A DNA stretch of 64,000 bases, taken from Deinococcus cellulosilyticus NBRC 106333 = KACC 11606 (GTDB taxonomy: Bacteria; Deinococcota; Deinococci; Deinococcales; Deinococcaceae). The stretch is taken from assembly GCF_007990775.1 (NCBI RefSeq), contig NZ_BJXB01000020.1:40826-104825 (forward strand). Direction: 5' to 3'. Each line of letters starts with the position of its first letter. Positions within the stretch are counted from its first letter, which is position 1. This document shows, piece after piece, positions 33,846-42,587 of the stretch. The position numbers and the translations under genes were made by a program. The notes beneath the pieces were generated by a model. The model made no database searches and was not told the DNA's origin. It was given only the letters and a program-made list of their open reading frames with translations.

Positions 33846-36800
33846 TTAGATCAACTGTTGCAGGATGCTGGGGTCCTGAATCTGGTGGTCTTTTGCCAGC
33901 ATCAGCACTTTGGAAATCACTTCTGCCGCCCTGGGATCAGGGTCTGCAAAGGGCAGGAAAATCCGCCCGGCGGATTGGGTGGAAACTGGCACAATGCAAA
34001 CCGCTCCTCCAGGTTGACGCAGCACCGTTCCAGAACCCAGATGAACGGTGTAATTGCCATAATGTCCAGCAATCCAGGCCCGGGAACCTTTCAGTTGCAC
34101 ATTGTCGATCCTGAGCAGGCGGATGGTTTCACGCAAAAGGTCCGCCCGCATTTCGAGGGTGGAAAGGGTGGCTTCAGGATCGACCCCTCCCACATGGGCC
34201 ACACTGACCACCAGATCGAGGTCACGCATGGCCTCGCTGAACAGCCTGGGAGGCACTGCTGCAAGGGGCAAGGGCTCAGGATCCCACTCTGCAGGCACCA
34301 TGAATTTCACCGACGCCACCGTCAGGCTCTCTCCCTGCAAGAGAGTCCCATGGCTTTCTTGAAATTCCACCCAGACGCTGAGGTCATGTCCATGGAAGGT
34401 TTTCCGGTAAGCCTGTCTTTGAAATCCATGATCAGGCACCTTGATCCACTGGAGGGTTTTCAGGAGGGCCAGGGTCTGGGGCACTTTCACCTGCTGACCT
34501 GCGTAACGGCTGCTTTCCAGCAAGCTCTGTTCTGGCGGGGTCACCAGGTACAGTTCCCTGAACACCTGTTTGAAAGGCTGCTGGATCTGCTGATCAAAAC
34601 AGTGTTTTTGCCATGACCTCCACTGGCCCGAGCTGTAGAGGTCATGGGGATGGGCAATGCGGCAGGCTTCCCCTGTAAGAGGGACTGAACCCTGCAGGCC
34701 CATCAGGCCCTGTCCATCCACCAGCACCAGATCCCGTTCACCCTGCAACCACACCAGGCTTTGCAACATGGGTCCCAGCACCGGATGGGCAGAGAGGGAA
34801 AAGAGTTCGGCCTGCTCAAAATGGTCTCCCCTGAGCATGGCCTTTTCCAGAGCTTCTCGCATGCGGATTTTCTGTTCCCGCAACCTGTCTCTGGCTTCCA
34901 GCAGCAAAACCACCTCAGGATGTTTGCGCAGGCCTGCTGGAATGGACTTCAGGGTTTTGCCTGCCCTCTCAGTGTGGATGCTGGCGTTGCCGGCAAGGTC
35001 CACCTGCAGGGTCAGGGTAACCCCCTCCTGTTGCACCTGCAAACCATTCAGGTGGGTGGCTTCCAGGGTTTCCATCTGCCACATCATGCGCTCAGGATCT
35101 GGGAAACCCGCCGCTCTGGCCAGGTTTCCCAGGCCCATCTGGACAGCCAGCTGTTCACTGGCCTGTCGCTGGGCTCCCCATTGGCGACTTTCCTTCAGAA
35201 AAGTCTGCATGAGACGGTAAATGGAGAGCATGCTTTGCTGGTCCAGATGGGGCAACAGACCCAGTGCTCGCACCGAGTCCTGGTGCCTTTTTTGAACCAC
35301 TGCTTCTCTGAGGTCCCCTTCAGGTGTCCCCCCCAGCAGGGTCCGGGCAAAAAGTTCAGCCCGTTTGTGTGCTCCTGTGCCTGAGAGGTAACGGGAAGCC
35401 TTGCAGAGTTTTGCAAACCTCTGTTCTCCCAGCTGGCCAAGGGTCTTCCTGAACCACTGCACATCCACCCCACCATTCACAAGTTCTTCTGCAGTGAGTG
35501 AAGTGTGTTCACTGATTTCGGCTTCCCAGCTTTCCCGAACCCGGTGGTCGGCCAGGGTGCCCTCGTCTCTGGTGTGGCCATGCAGCCAGTGGACCGCACT
35601 GGACAGCCCTGTCCAGCCCAGGTGCCCTTCTACCATTTTTGCCCATTGGGGAGCATAAACCACAAGTTCCAGCAGTCGCTCTTCCGAAAGCTGGTGCACT
35701 TTCACCAGGCGGGAGAATTCCTCTGGGGTGTCGGTGGGATCGGGAAAAGACACCCTGAGCAGGTGGGAAAACACGTTCTTTTTGCTGTTCTCAAGCTCCT
35801 TTTTCACCCGTTTGAGGGTCATGGAAGCATCTCCCAGCAGCGAGAGCAGTTTCAGGGTGTGTCTTGCCCCCAGCACGGAAGACAGGCGCTGTGCCAGCGG
35901 GGTGGCCACGGTGGGAGGGTCATTCCGGGTGGTCTCCACCTCCAGAATCCGGTCCTGAAGCCGCATGAACAGGGGCCGCAAGGCATAAAAAGGTGAGGCA
36001 GGATCCGGTTTCCTGGACACACCAGCAAAAGCGTTCTCGCTGATGTGAACACGCATCACATCGTTTTCACTCGCCAGACCCAGTTGCCATGCCCTCATGC
36101 ATACCTGCACGTCTCTGGGAACCCCCCTGTTCATCCACAACAGCAGGTTCCACAGCCGTCCCAGCTGCTGTGCATTGAAATCAGCGAGTTTGAAGTCCTG
36201 CCAGTTCAACCTCTGCTGATAATCGATGTGGTGCCAGCGGTTGTGAAACAGGGGATGCTGGGGTTCATCTGAAGTGGGTGAAGGCACTGGAGCCCACAGG
36301 TCCACCACACTGAGGTGGCTCTCAAATGCGTCCAGCAAAAAGTCAATTCCAGCAGGGTGAACCCCCTCCCTCTTGAGAAACCTGAAAATACACCCGATCA
36401 GTTCCACACGGGACCCAAGATGGGTCAGCAGCGGAAGGCCACGGAGCAGGGGATGAGGAGCGTATTTTGGTGCGTCCGCACCCCTCAGGCGGTCAAACAT
36501 CCACTCCAGATGGGTCATGTCATGGTCCTGGGGATGGGGCCTGCCTTCCCACCAGTCCTGCCACACCTCAGCCAGGGGAAAAACCTTCTGGTGATTCAGA
36601 TCGGAGCAGGAATGGAACTTGAAGAAGTGGCTCAGGGGGAATTGCAATTCCCCCTCCCACCTCCAGCTGGTCAAAGACACCAGAGTGTCCTGATGGTCCA
36701 GCAACAAGCCATCCAGTTTCAGCAACCAGTTGTGCAGGTCACTGGATGCATAGGGCCGCTCTTGCCAGACTGGAGGGGTGTACGGAGAAAAAAGGTCCGG

Positions 36801-38630
36801 GTCAAACAACCCCAGTCCGTCTTTCAGGCTGGGCTGGGCTTCTGGAGCCTGAAACCTTGCAAAACGCTGGGCTTCGTTTGGATTTCTGGGCACAAAATGA
36901 CCCAGCAATTGCTGGATGCCCTCTTTCACTTCGGGGGCTGCAGGATGGTCCTTGCTCAGGGTTTCCAGCAGTTCCAGTCCAGCCTGACGCAGTTCGGTTT
37001 TGCCCTGTCGGGTGAGCCGGTTCACCGAGGCCAGGACACTCTGCAGGGGCTGCGCTGCCAGAAACTTCAGGGTCTTTTTGCGCAGTTCAGCGGTTTTGCG
37101 CACCAGCAACCCTTCCACAAACTGGGCCTGCTCTTCGGTGAGTTCCAGGATTTTGAGCTTGCCTCTGGTCCAGTCCCTGTTGACTCTGGCATCTTCCGAT
37201 TCATATTCGAAGGTGGTGGTCAGGTCAAAAGCTTTGTTGTAGACATATTTGTCTGGATGGGCCATGCTCTCAAGGTGCATCCTGCGCACCAGAGGGTCAT
37301 TCGGAAACCGCTCCATCAGGGAACACATCAAAGCAATGTGCTCTCTGGGAGACATTCTGGGCATGTGGGGGATCAAATCGGTCAGGGGTCGCTGGCCCAG
37401 CACTGAAATCAACAGGTGGGCACTGTCCCTTCCCATGATCTTGCCTGCCCAGGGCCACACCAGTGGATGATGTTGGGGCTCAGGGGGAAGGCGGTCAAGC
37501 AGTTCGAGCACCAGATCGTAAAGACGGTCAAAATCCGTGAAGTGCTGAGGGTTCAGTTGCTGGTTGTGGGACCTCTGAAGGCCCAGCAGTCCCAGGCTGC
37601 AAATCCGCAAGTCAGGGTCCCTGAGCAGGATGTGGGTGGATTTCAGCAGTTCAGTGTGATGGGTCTTTTGCAACAACAGGGCTGCAGCGTACCTGCGCTC
37701 TGTATTTTCATCGTGCAAAAGGGGAGCACCCAGCTCCAGGCACCTGGGCGGGTCTTCCTTTGCAAAGAACCACAGGGCCATGAACACCTCCTGTCCCGAA
37801 CCTTCCCTGATCCATTTCAGGGCCTGGTCCTGGTCTTGTTTGCAAACCATCAACATGTTCAGCTGGCTTTCCAGCACCTTGCGGTCCGCCCCGGTTGACA
37901 ACCCATTCAGCTGATGGTGCAGCATTTCCATCACCTCTGGAAACCGCAGAAGGTCTTGATCCAGAATCAGGGTCACCATGCGCCAGAACGCCTCTGGGCG
38001 GGCAAACCGGAAGGTTTGCATGATCACTTCCCTGAGGCCTGCTTGTTTATGGGCCAGAAGCAGCAGTTTTTCCAGATGGTCCAGGGCTTCTGTGCTCTGG
38101 CTGGTCAGCAGGGCATAAACGGCATGTCGGCCCCTCATGCTCCACTGCAACTCGTCCTGGGTTGCATTTTTGAGCAGGGCAAACACCTCCTGGTCCCCCT
38201 GATTGATGGCTGTGGCCAGCAAGGGGCCCAGTCCATGCGTCCAGTACGACAGGCGGTCACTCCAGGTGGCAAACCACAACAGATCCTGGTCATATGGGCG
38301 GGTCATCTGCCACATCGCGATCAACTCCCCCAGGCTGGGTCGGGTCTGTTCAATCCGTTCTGGGAAGTGAGGAAACATCAGGGCAAAGAGTGCCGTACGG
38401 TCGGCCTGGGTCAGGGCCTCAATCAGGCCTGGGACCTGCTCGAAGTCCTGAATTCTGGCTTCCACCAGGGCTGGGTCATGTCCAGGCTCAGAGCCTTTGG
38501 TGCCTGCCATTTTCTCAAGCCGTCTGGCCAGCTCTGCAAGGTGTGCAGGGGCCTGGCTGACCCTGAAGTTGAAATGTGTTTCCCAGTCAATTTGAAACCC
38601 TTGCAATTCGGAGTTGTTCTCAGCAGACAT
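33846..38630 (-). CDS. Very large DUF4132-type protein
   Basis: A 1594-residue protein, the longest in the window. The first two thirds are helical, HEAT/Armadillo-like (repeated DPDLRICSLGLLGLQ, LRQAGLELLETL units). The C-terminal about 250 residues (FSEAMRDLDLVVSVAHVGGVDPEATLSTLEMRADLLRETIRLLRIDNVQLKGSRAWIAGHYGNYTVHLGSGTVL, then IFLPFADPDPRAAEVISKVLMLA) follow the pattern of the DUF4132 C-terminal domain. DUF4132 proteins (some carry a WGR domain; MolR-related) have no firm biochemical role. AGGAGG lies 9 nt before the ATG at 38630. No membrane or signal sequence is seen. It stands beside decayed toxin-antitoxin genes. Confidence 0.8.
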   Translation of the reverse strand: MSAENNSELQGFQIDWETHFNFRVSQAPAHLAELARRLEKMAGTKGSEPGHDPALVEARIQDFEQVPGLIEALTQADRTALFALMFPHFPERIEQTRPSLGELIAMWQMTRPYDQDLLWFATWSDRLSYWTHGLGPLLATAINQGDQEVFALLKNATQDELQWSMRGRHAVYALLTSQSTEALDHLEKLLLLAHKQAGLREVIMQTFRFARPEAFWRMVTLILDQDLLRFPEVMEMLHHQLNGLSTGADRKVLESQLNMLMVCKQDQDQALKWIREGSGQEVFMALWFFAKEDPPRCLELGAPLLHDENTERRYAAALLLQKTHHTELLKSTHILLRDPDLRICSLGLLGLQRSHNQQLNPQHFTDFDRLYDLVLELLDRLPPEPQHHPLVWPWAGKIMGRDSAHLLISVLGQRPLTDLIPHMPRMSPREHIALMCSLMERFPNDPLVRRMHLESMAHPDKYVYNKAFDLTTTFEYESEDARVNRDWTRGKLKILELTEEQAQFVEGLLVRKTAELRKKTLKFLAAQPLQSVLASVNRLTRQGKTELRQAGLELLETLSKDHPAAPEVKEGIQQLLGHFVPRNPNEAQRFARFQAPEAQPSLKDGLGLFDPDLFSPYTPPVWQERPYASSDLHNWLLKLDGLLLDHQDTLVSLTSWRWEGELQFPLSHFFKFHSCSDLNHQKVFPLAEVWQDWWEGRPHPQDHDMTHLEWMFDRLRGADAPKYAPHPLLRGLPLLTHLGSRVELIGCIFRFLKREGVHPAGIDFLLDAFESHLSVVDLWAPVPSPTSDEPQHPLFHNRWHHIDYQQRLNWQDFKLADFNAQQLGRLWNLLLWMNRGVPRDVQVCMRAWQLGLASENDVMRVHISENAFAGVSRKPDPASPFYALRPLFMRLQDRILEVETTRNDPPTVATPLAQRLSSVLGARHTLKLLSLLGDASMTLKRVKKELENSKKNVFSHLLRVSFPDPTDTPEEFSRLVKVHQLSEERLLELVVYAPQWAKMVEGHLGWTGLSSAVHWLHGHTRDEGTLADHRVRESWEAEISEHTSLTAEELVNGGVDVQWFRKTLGQLGEQRFAKLCKASRYLSGTGAHKRAELFARTLLGGTPEGDLREAVVQKRHQDSVRALGLLPHLDQQSMLSIYRLMQTFLKESRQWGAQRQASEQLAVQMGLGNLARAAGFPDPERMMWQMETLEATHLNGLQVQQEGVTLTLQVDLAGNASIHTERAGKTLKSIPAGLRKHPEVVLLLEARDRLREQKIRMREALEKAMLRGDHFEQAELFSLSAHPVLGPMLQSLVWLQGERDLVLVDGQGLMGLQGSVPLTGEACRIAHPHDLYSSGQWRSWQKHCFDQQIQQPFKQVFRELYLVTPPEQSLLESSRYAGQQVKVPQTLALLKTLQWIKVPDHGFQRQAYRKTFHGHDLSVWVEFQESHGTLLQGESLTVASVKFMVPAEWDPEPLPLAAVPPRLFSEAMRDLDLVVSVAHVGGVDPEATLSTLEMRADLLRETIRLLRIDNVQLKGSRAWIAGHYGNYTVHLGSGTVLRQPGGAVCIVPVSTQSAGRIFLPFADPDPRAAEVISKVLMLAKDHQIQDPSILQQLI

Positions 38631-38769
38631 AAGGGTGATCCTCCTGAACAAAACTTGCAAAAAATGGTGAAAGAGGGCCTGTCGTTGGAAAGGATTCTCA
38701 GAATGTTGAAAGACAAAAACGGAGTGTTCCTTTTGCTTGAAGACCAGTTCAGTCCGGTAAAAAACACCT

Positions 38770-39021
38770 TCACCTTGTTGTGACCCTTTCCATCCCAGTG
38801 TAGCGCATTATGTTAATAACGTAAACACAACGGGGTGCCCATGTGTCATATCCTGACACTCCTGGATAAATCCACCGCTGTACCAGGCCATACTCCCCTT
38901 CCATCACGGTCACAGTCGAAATTGCCAGATCCTCTGGAGACTGGCCTTTCAACCTGGCGTGCACGGTTTCTTCTCATCTGGCCCAGCAGCTCAAAGTATC
39001 GGTGTTGAGAAGGTAAATCAC
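38770..39021 (-). pseudogene. VapC-like PIN-domain toxin remnant
   Basis: From GTG 39021 the translation IYLLNTDTLSCWAR-stop-EETVHARLKGQSPEDLAISTVTVMEGEYGL follows the VapC pattern (xYLLDTDTLSYWLRG...RL...SPEDLAISTVTVMEIEYGL). It is broken by a TGA at 38976-38974, and the first metal-binding Asp is replaced by Asn. After about residue 50 the similarity is lost, so the rest of the PIN domain is missing. Its start overlaps the stop of the upstream antitoxin-like gene (GTGA), as in intact toxin-antitoxin operons. Confidence 0.7.
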
Positions 39022-39376
39022 AACTGGGGATCCTCCTGCGGTTTCAGATCATCACGGTGCAGTTCAAAGGGCTCCAGCTCCGGATTTCCCTTGAAGTCCA
39101 ACACTTCCTGCGGCCAGCTCTGCTGATGGAGTTGATCTGGGGAGACCTCTGGAATGGGATAAGCCTGATCTTCATACGCCTGAATGTGGTCTCTGAGCAA
39201 TAAGAACAGACTCCCCAGCGGATGATCCTGCTGTTCCTGGACCAGCTCCCAAACCCAGGCAAACAGCTGCATGGCGTCTTCATACTGGCCTTCAGTGGTA
39301 ATGGGCACATGACATCGTGGGCCACCTGGTCAAGGGCCTCCCAAAGCTGGACAATCTCCGGAACATTCAATCTCAT
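39018..39376 (-). pseudogene. Frameshifted antitoxin-like gene (HigA-like front, VapB-like tail)
   Basis: From ATG 39376 (ribosome site GGGAG) the frame reads MRLNVPEIVQLWEALDQVAHDVMCP. A shift near 39310 leads into PITTEGQYEDAMQLFAWVWELVQEQQDHPLGSLFLLLRDHIQAYEDQAYPIPE, which matches the N-terminal domain of HigA-type antitoxins (without the helix-turn-helix). The end, VLDFKGNPELEPFELHRDDLKPQEDPQL, looks like the toxin-neutralising tail of VapB-type antitoxins. The downstream frame alone could start at GTG 39308. It is coupled to the VapC remnant. Family matches are by pattern memory. Confidence 0.6.
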
Positions 39377-39447
39377 ACGCATCTCCCATCTGCCATGATC
39401 ACCTGCAATTGTGCAACAGGCTGCTGCACAATTGTCCTGTCGTCTTC

Positions 39448-40025
39448 TCAGGTGAGCATCTGCAGCAAATCAAACATGCGCTCCTTGACGTGACACACCT
39501 CGCTGGCCCTCAGCAGTTCATCCAGATTGCGGTCTTTCAGGCGCAAGTAATCCCTGAAAGCCTCCTTGATGGTCTGCATGCCGATCTTGTTTCGGTGGCG
39601 CAGGATGTCAGCCAGGGTTTTTTCCTTGCTGTACACTGGAAAGCCTTCAGGCCTGATGATCCCATACTGGTGGGTCGAGTCTGCGAAATAGCAGTAACGC
39701 ACAGGAGGACAGGTGATGCGCGGCGCCCGGCTGTGGTTGGGGATGGCCATCCACACCTGATGGGATCTGACCGTGCTGAGTCCATGGTAGGCCAGGGCAG
39801 ATTCCATACCCACCACCCCGTGTTTCACCTGGGTACATACTTCCTGCAACTCCTCATTGGGCAAAAAACCGTCTTGAGGATCCGGTAGTAGCCAGGCCGC
39901 AGGCGTTTCAGCTCTCCTGCCTGCATTGCCTTCTGAATGTGGCGGTGGTGGTAGCCGAGCTTGGTCAGGGTTTGTCGAGTGACCACTGGTGTGTCATTTT
40001 CCTCGGCATACTGCTGAAGGTTCAT
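39448..40025 (-). pseudogene. AbiEi-family antitoxin-like gene with a frameshift
   Basis: From ATG 40025 the first frame (MNLQQYAEENDTPVVTRQTLTKLGYHHRHIQKAMQAGELKRLRPGYYRI) is the winged-helix N-terminal domain of AbiEi-type regulators. The continuation (LPNEELQEVCTQVKHGVVGMESALAYHGLSTVRSHQVWMAIPNHSRAPRI... EKTLADILRHRNKIGMQTIKEAFRDYL) is the C-terminal AbiEi domain, but in another frame. The change occurs around a run of six T (minus strand, near 39860-39865), so slippage or a recent mutation is possible. No AbiEii nucleotidyltransferase gene lies next to it. Confidence 0.75.
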
Positions 40026-40044
40026 CAATCAATGGTACAGATTT

Positions 40045-40070
40045 GCAGGTGTTTTTGAAAAAACACCTGC
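40045..40070. repeat. Stem-loop upstream of the AbiEi-like gene
   Basis: GCAGGTGTTTTT (40045-40056) faces AAAAACACCTGC (40059-40070). It is a perfect inverted repeat lying 20 nt from the AbiEi-like start, so it could be an autoregulatory operator; TTCGTTTTCT on the plus side would also allow weak termination. Confidence 0.5.
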
Positions 40071-40218
40071 TTCGTTTTCTGGTCTGTCCTGAATTGGCCA
40101 GACCAGGAAAACCAGGTCTGAACCTCTCAGGTCCTGACGCTGACCTGGATGAGATGATCAAAAGGGCCAGATGGAATGTGTCGGCTTCATCCTGAATTTT
40201 GCCTCTGGGGCATCTTCT

Positions 40219-40551
40219 TCAAATTCCATCCAATGATGTTGCAGGCCCCAGGTGAACCTCTGCAGCTCCGCGCAGCTCCATGTTGCGGTCCAGGCTCGCT
40301 TCAAGGATCAGCTCAGAAGACAGATCACTGTGCTCTGCATGGATTGTGAATAGCATTTCTCTGCAAAAAGAGCAAGGCTGATGGTGGAATGCTTCTGTCA
40401 GCAACTCCAGCATGCCGCGTTCTGGCCATGCCTCCACCAGCCACTGAAGTTTGCGCACAAAATCATGCAGGCTGTGTTCTTCTCCCTGCAAAATGGCCTC
40501 TTGCAGGGCTGTCCTCAATACCTCTTCATCACCAGGCCTGAAGGTCTTCAT
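40219..40551 (-). CDS. Small HEAT-repeat-like protein
   Basis: A 110-residue all-helical protein (FRPGDEEVLRTALQEAILQGEEHSLHDFVRKLQWLVEAW..., ending LILEASLDRNMELRGAAEVHL), with paired helices typical of HEAT repeats. The ribosome-like GAGGGGG suits ATG 40551 better than ATG 40560. It follows the larger HEAT gene after 12-21 nt on the same strand and probably forms an operon with it. It could also be the C-terminus of that protein separated by mutation. Confidence 0.6.
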   Translation of the reverse strand: MKTFRPGDEEVLRTALQEAILQGEEHSLHDFVRKLQWLVEAWPERGMLELLTEAFHHQPCSFCREMLFTIHAEHSDLSSELILEASLDRNMELRGAAEVHLGPATSLDGI

Positions 40552-40572
40552 CAGCAGCATGACCCCCTCAAG

Positions 40573-41535
40573 TCAGTATTTGGGTCTGAGCAAACCTTCC
40601 AGAGCCAGTTCATGAATGGCTTCCCCTTCAAACTGGGTCAGGGCCCTCAGCGCATGCTGCTTCACCTGACGGGAGCGGTGGTGCAGCAGGCTGATCAGAA
40701 AGTCAGGGCCGAGAGGAAAAGGGCGCAGGTGAAAAACACACAACAGCAGGGCAATTCTGGAGAGGTCGGTTTCCTGCTGCAGGTCCCGGGCCAGCTGAAG
40801 CAGGGTTTCCTCGCTGGCATCTTCACCCCGGTAGGAAATCCCATGAAACTGGCCTTCGTTCAGCTTTGCCCAGATGCCCTCGTAAGAAACATCCAGGGGT
40901 ACAGGGTTGCTGTCTCTGCTGTCCCATTGGGTCTGGGCAGCCCTCGACCCTTGCAAGAACAGTCGGATGCCCGGGTCCTCGAGGGCCCTGCTTTCCAATA
41001 AGGTTTCAGTGTCTTCGCCCAGGGACCTGCTGGCCACAAAAAACAATAGATCATTGTCTGAGGCAGCTTGACTCCTCAGCAGTGCAGCACCCACCTGGGA
41101 GAGCAGAAGCTTCAGCCCCTGTTCTCCCAGCGCTGCAGCGATGGCTGCAGTCAGGTCTGGCAGGTGATGCCAATGGTGCTGGATCAAAACCGGAACCAGA
41201 TCGACCAGGGCCTGGCGGGCAGCCCTGTCTCCGTTTTTTCCCAGTTCACCCAGGAGGTCAAACAGTTGCTCGATGGTGAGGAAGTCATCATCTGCTGCAA
41301 GTTCATCGTGTAGGGCCGTCATCAGGACAGGGGTCAGGTCATCTTGCAGACCACAAAGCCGGGCGGCTTCCAGCAGGTAAACCACTCCCGTCTCTTCCTG
41401 GGAATCCACCCTGTTGGACTTCAACAGTGCCCGCAGGACACTTTCCCGTGCTTCTGGGGAAGGATGGTCACAGAGGTAAATCAGGGCCCGACCCAGCCCC
41501 CAGCGAAGGGCTTGCTCAAAAAGATCAAATGTCAA
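40573..41535 (-). CDS. HEAT-repeat protein
   Basis: A 320-residue helical protein with repeat-like units (LGRALIYLCDHPSPEARESVLRALLKS; NGDRAARQALVDLVPVLIQ; RSRQVKQHALRALTQFEGEAIHELALEGLL). The repeats suggest a protein-binding solenoid, with no catalytic motif. AAAGGAG precedes the ATG by 10 nt. It pairs with the small HEAT-like gene downstream. Related helical repeats appear in the DUF4132 protein nearby, but no direct relationship is shown. Confidence 0.7.
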   Translation of the reverse strand: MTFDLFEQALRWGLGRALIYLCDHPSPEARESVLRALLKSNRVDSQEETGVVYLLEAARLCGLQDDLTPVLMTALHDELAADDDFLTIEQLFDLLGELGKNGDRAARQALVDLVPVLIQHHWHHLPDLTAAIAAALGEQGLKLLLSQVGAALLRSQAASDNDLLFFVASRSLGEDTETLLESRALEDPGIRLFLQGSRAAQTQWDSRDSNPVPLDVSYEGIWAKLNEGQFHGISYRGEDASEETLLQLARDLQQETDLSRIALLLCVFHLRPFPLGPDFLISLLHHRSRQVKQHALRALTQFEGEAIHELALEGLLRPKY

Positions 41536-41764
41536 AAGGACTCCTTTGATGCACCTTCTGAAGATGACACACCTGATGGAAATCAGACATGGCCAATTGG
41601 CTGACCACCTGCATCAAGATTTGAAGGAAAAAGGATGTACCAGAAGCAAAGCTCCGGATGAAACCAACAAATTCCATCTGGCCCTTTTGTCCTATCATCT
41701 CCTACACCGAACACCAGAAGGGCATATAAAATTGCAGGCTCTCATCCACATGGACCGGATAAAC

Positions 41765-41793
41765 TTGACGTATAATGCATACTCGGATATACT
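41765..41793 (+). promoter_or_regulatory. Strong plus-strand promoter with no gene behind it
   Basis: TTGACG (41765-41770), a 17-nt spacer and TATACT (41788-41793) match the sigma-70-type consensus at ideal spacing. A terminator hairpin begins only 20 nt downstream, and no plus-strand coding region follows. Confidence 0.65.
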
Positions 41794-41812
41794 TTAGTTA
41801 TCAGTCGGCCAA

Positions 41813-41838
41813 AAGGGCCGACTTTTTTGTCTTGCACT
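41813..41838 (+). terminator. Intrinsic terminator directly after the 41765 promoter
   Basis: AGTCGGCC (41813-41820) pairs with GGCCGACT (41826-41833) around loop AAAAG, followed by six T. It is functional only for plus-strand transcripts. With a start near 41800 the RNA would be about 35-40 nt. Confidence 0.85.
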
Positions 41839-41867
41839 GGGATCTTTCAAAGGATCCCGGTGTTTTG

Positions 41868-42209
41868 TCATCCCAGGGCGAGGTGCTCTTTCAAACGCTC
41901 CGAGAGTTCCAGCATCAGGTCATCCGGCAGGTGACTCAACCTGCGCACCACCCTGGAATAATCCACCGCACGGATGAGGGACACCTGGGCTTTGCTGTCC
42001 TTATTCAGTCCACTGCGGTTTACAGGCAAGAACAGGTCATGGGGATAAATCTGGGTGATGTTGCTGGTGATGGGCACCACCGTGATCACATGGGCGTTGG
42101 CGTTGGCCACATTGTTGGTGACCACCACCGCCGGATGGGTGTAATTGGCTTCATGCTCACGGGCAGGGGCAAAGTGGACGAGCAGGATGTCTCCTCTGCG
42201 AATCAACAT
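41868..42209 (-). CDS. mazF: MazF/PemK-family toxin (endoribonuclease)
   Basis: A 113-residue protein with the MazF/PemK fold: IRRGDILLVHFAPAREHEANYTHPAVVVTNN (RGD-I...RPAVVV-type strand), HVITVVPITSN and DSKAQVSLIRAVDYSRVV (catalytic Ser/Thr strand region). Such toxins cleave mRNA at short motifs. Its ATG shares the A of the antitoxin stop (TGATG), so translation is coupled. The fold and all core motifs seem intact, so the pair is probably active. Confidence 0.9.
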   Translation of the reverse strand: MLIRRGDILLVHFAPAREHEANYTHPAVVVTNNVANANAHVITVVPITSNITQIYPHDLFLPVNRSGLNKDSKAQVSLIRAVDYSRVVRRLSHLPDDLMLELSERLKEHLALG

Positions 42210-42466
42210 CACCAGTCTGTCCCGTCCAAGGTTTCCAGACCATCAGCCAGGGTGCCTTCCAACATCAGCGTAGGATTCTTGCTGTGTTCCTCGGCCTCCA
42301 GGCGATAACCTTCCGCCAGTTCCTTTTCTCTGAGGGCTTTCAGGGCTTCAAACAGCACTTCACTGCGGCTGGGCAGCTCATGGGTGTGCTGGTACTGCTC
42401 CAGGTAATCCATCATGGGACGGGGCAGGCTGACACTGAATTTGATGGCATTTTGTTTTTGTTGCAT
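42209..42466 (-). CDS. mazE: Ribbon-helix-helix antitoxin of the MazEF-type pair
   Basis: An 85-residue protein with an N-terminal ribbon-helix-helix (AIKFSVSLPRPMMDYLEQYQHTHELPSRSEVLFEALKALREKE) that should bind DNA, and an acidic C-terminal tail (TLADGLETLDGTDW) for toxin neutralisation. ATG 42466 is preferred because the GGAGG site lies 7 nt before it; ATG 42472 would be only 1 nt from it. A palindrome covering the ribosome site suggests autorepression. Confidence 0.85.
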   Translation of the reverse strand: MQQKQNAIKFSVSLPRPMMDYLEQYQHTHELPSRSEVLFEALKALREKELAEGYRLEAEEHSKNPTLMLEGTLADGLETLDGTDW

Positions 42467-42467
42467 G

Positions 42468-42486
42468 GTCATACCTCCAGTATGAC
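42468..42486. promoter_or_regulatory. Antitoxin operator overlapping the ribosome site
   Basis: On the minus strand GTCATAC-TGGAG-GTATGAC is a perfect inverted repeat with 7-nt arms. It encloses the GGAGG of the antitoxin gene, so a bound protein or an RNA hairpin would block expression. Confidence 0.65.
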
Positions 42487-42587
42487 TTATGGTAGCACCA
42501 AATCATGAGGGACAGTCTGACTTCTTCACAAAATCAATGTTTGAACAGCTTGTGCGACCTTGCTGTTCAAACGATCCAGGGCCCTTC

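Noticed and set aside
36315..37406. Plus-strand open frames opposite the DUF4132 gene
   Set aside because: They are Gln/Phe-rich mirror translations of the minus-strand gene with no start signals.
40560..40573. A single HEAT-repeat gene split by a frameshift at 40560-40573
   Set aside because: The downstream gene has its own ribosome-like site and start. Two genes are simpler, though a split protein is not excluded.
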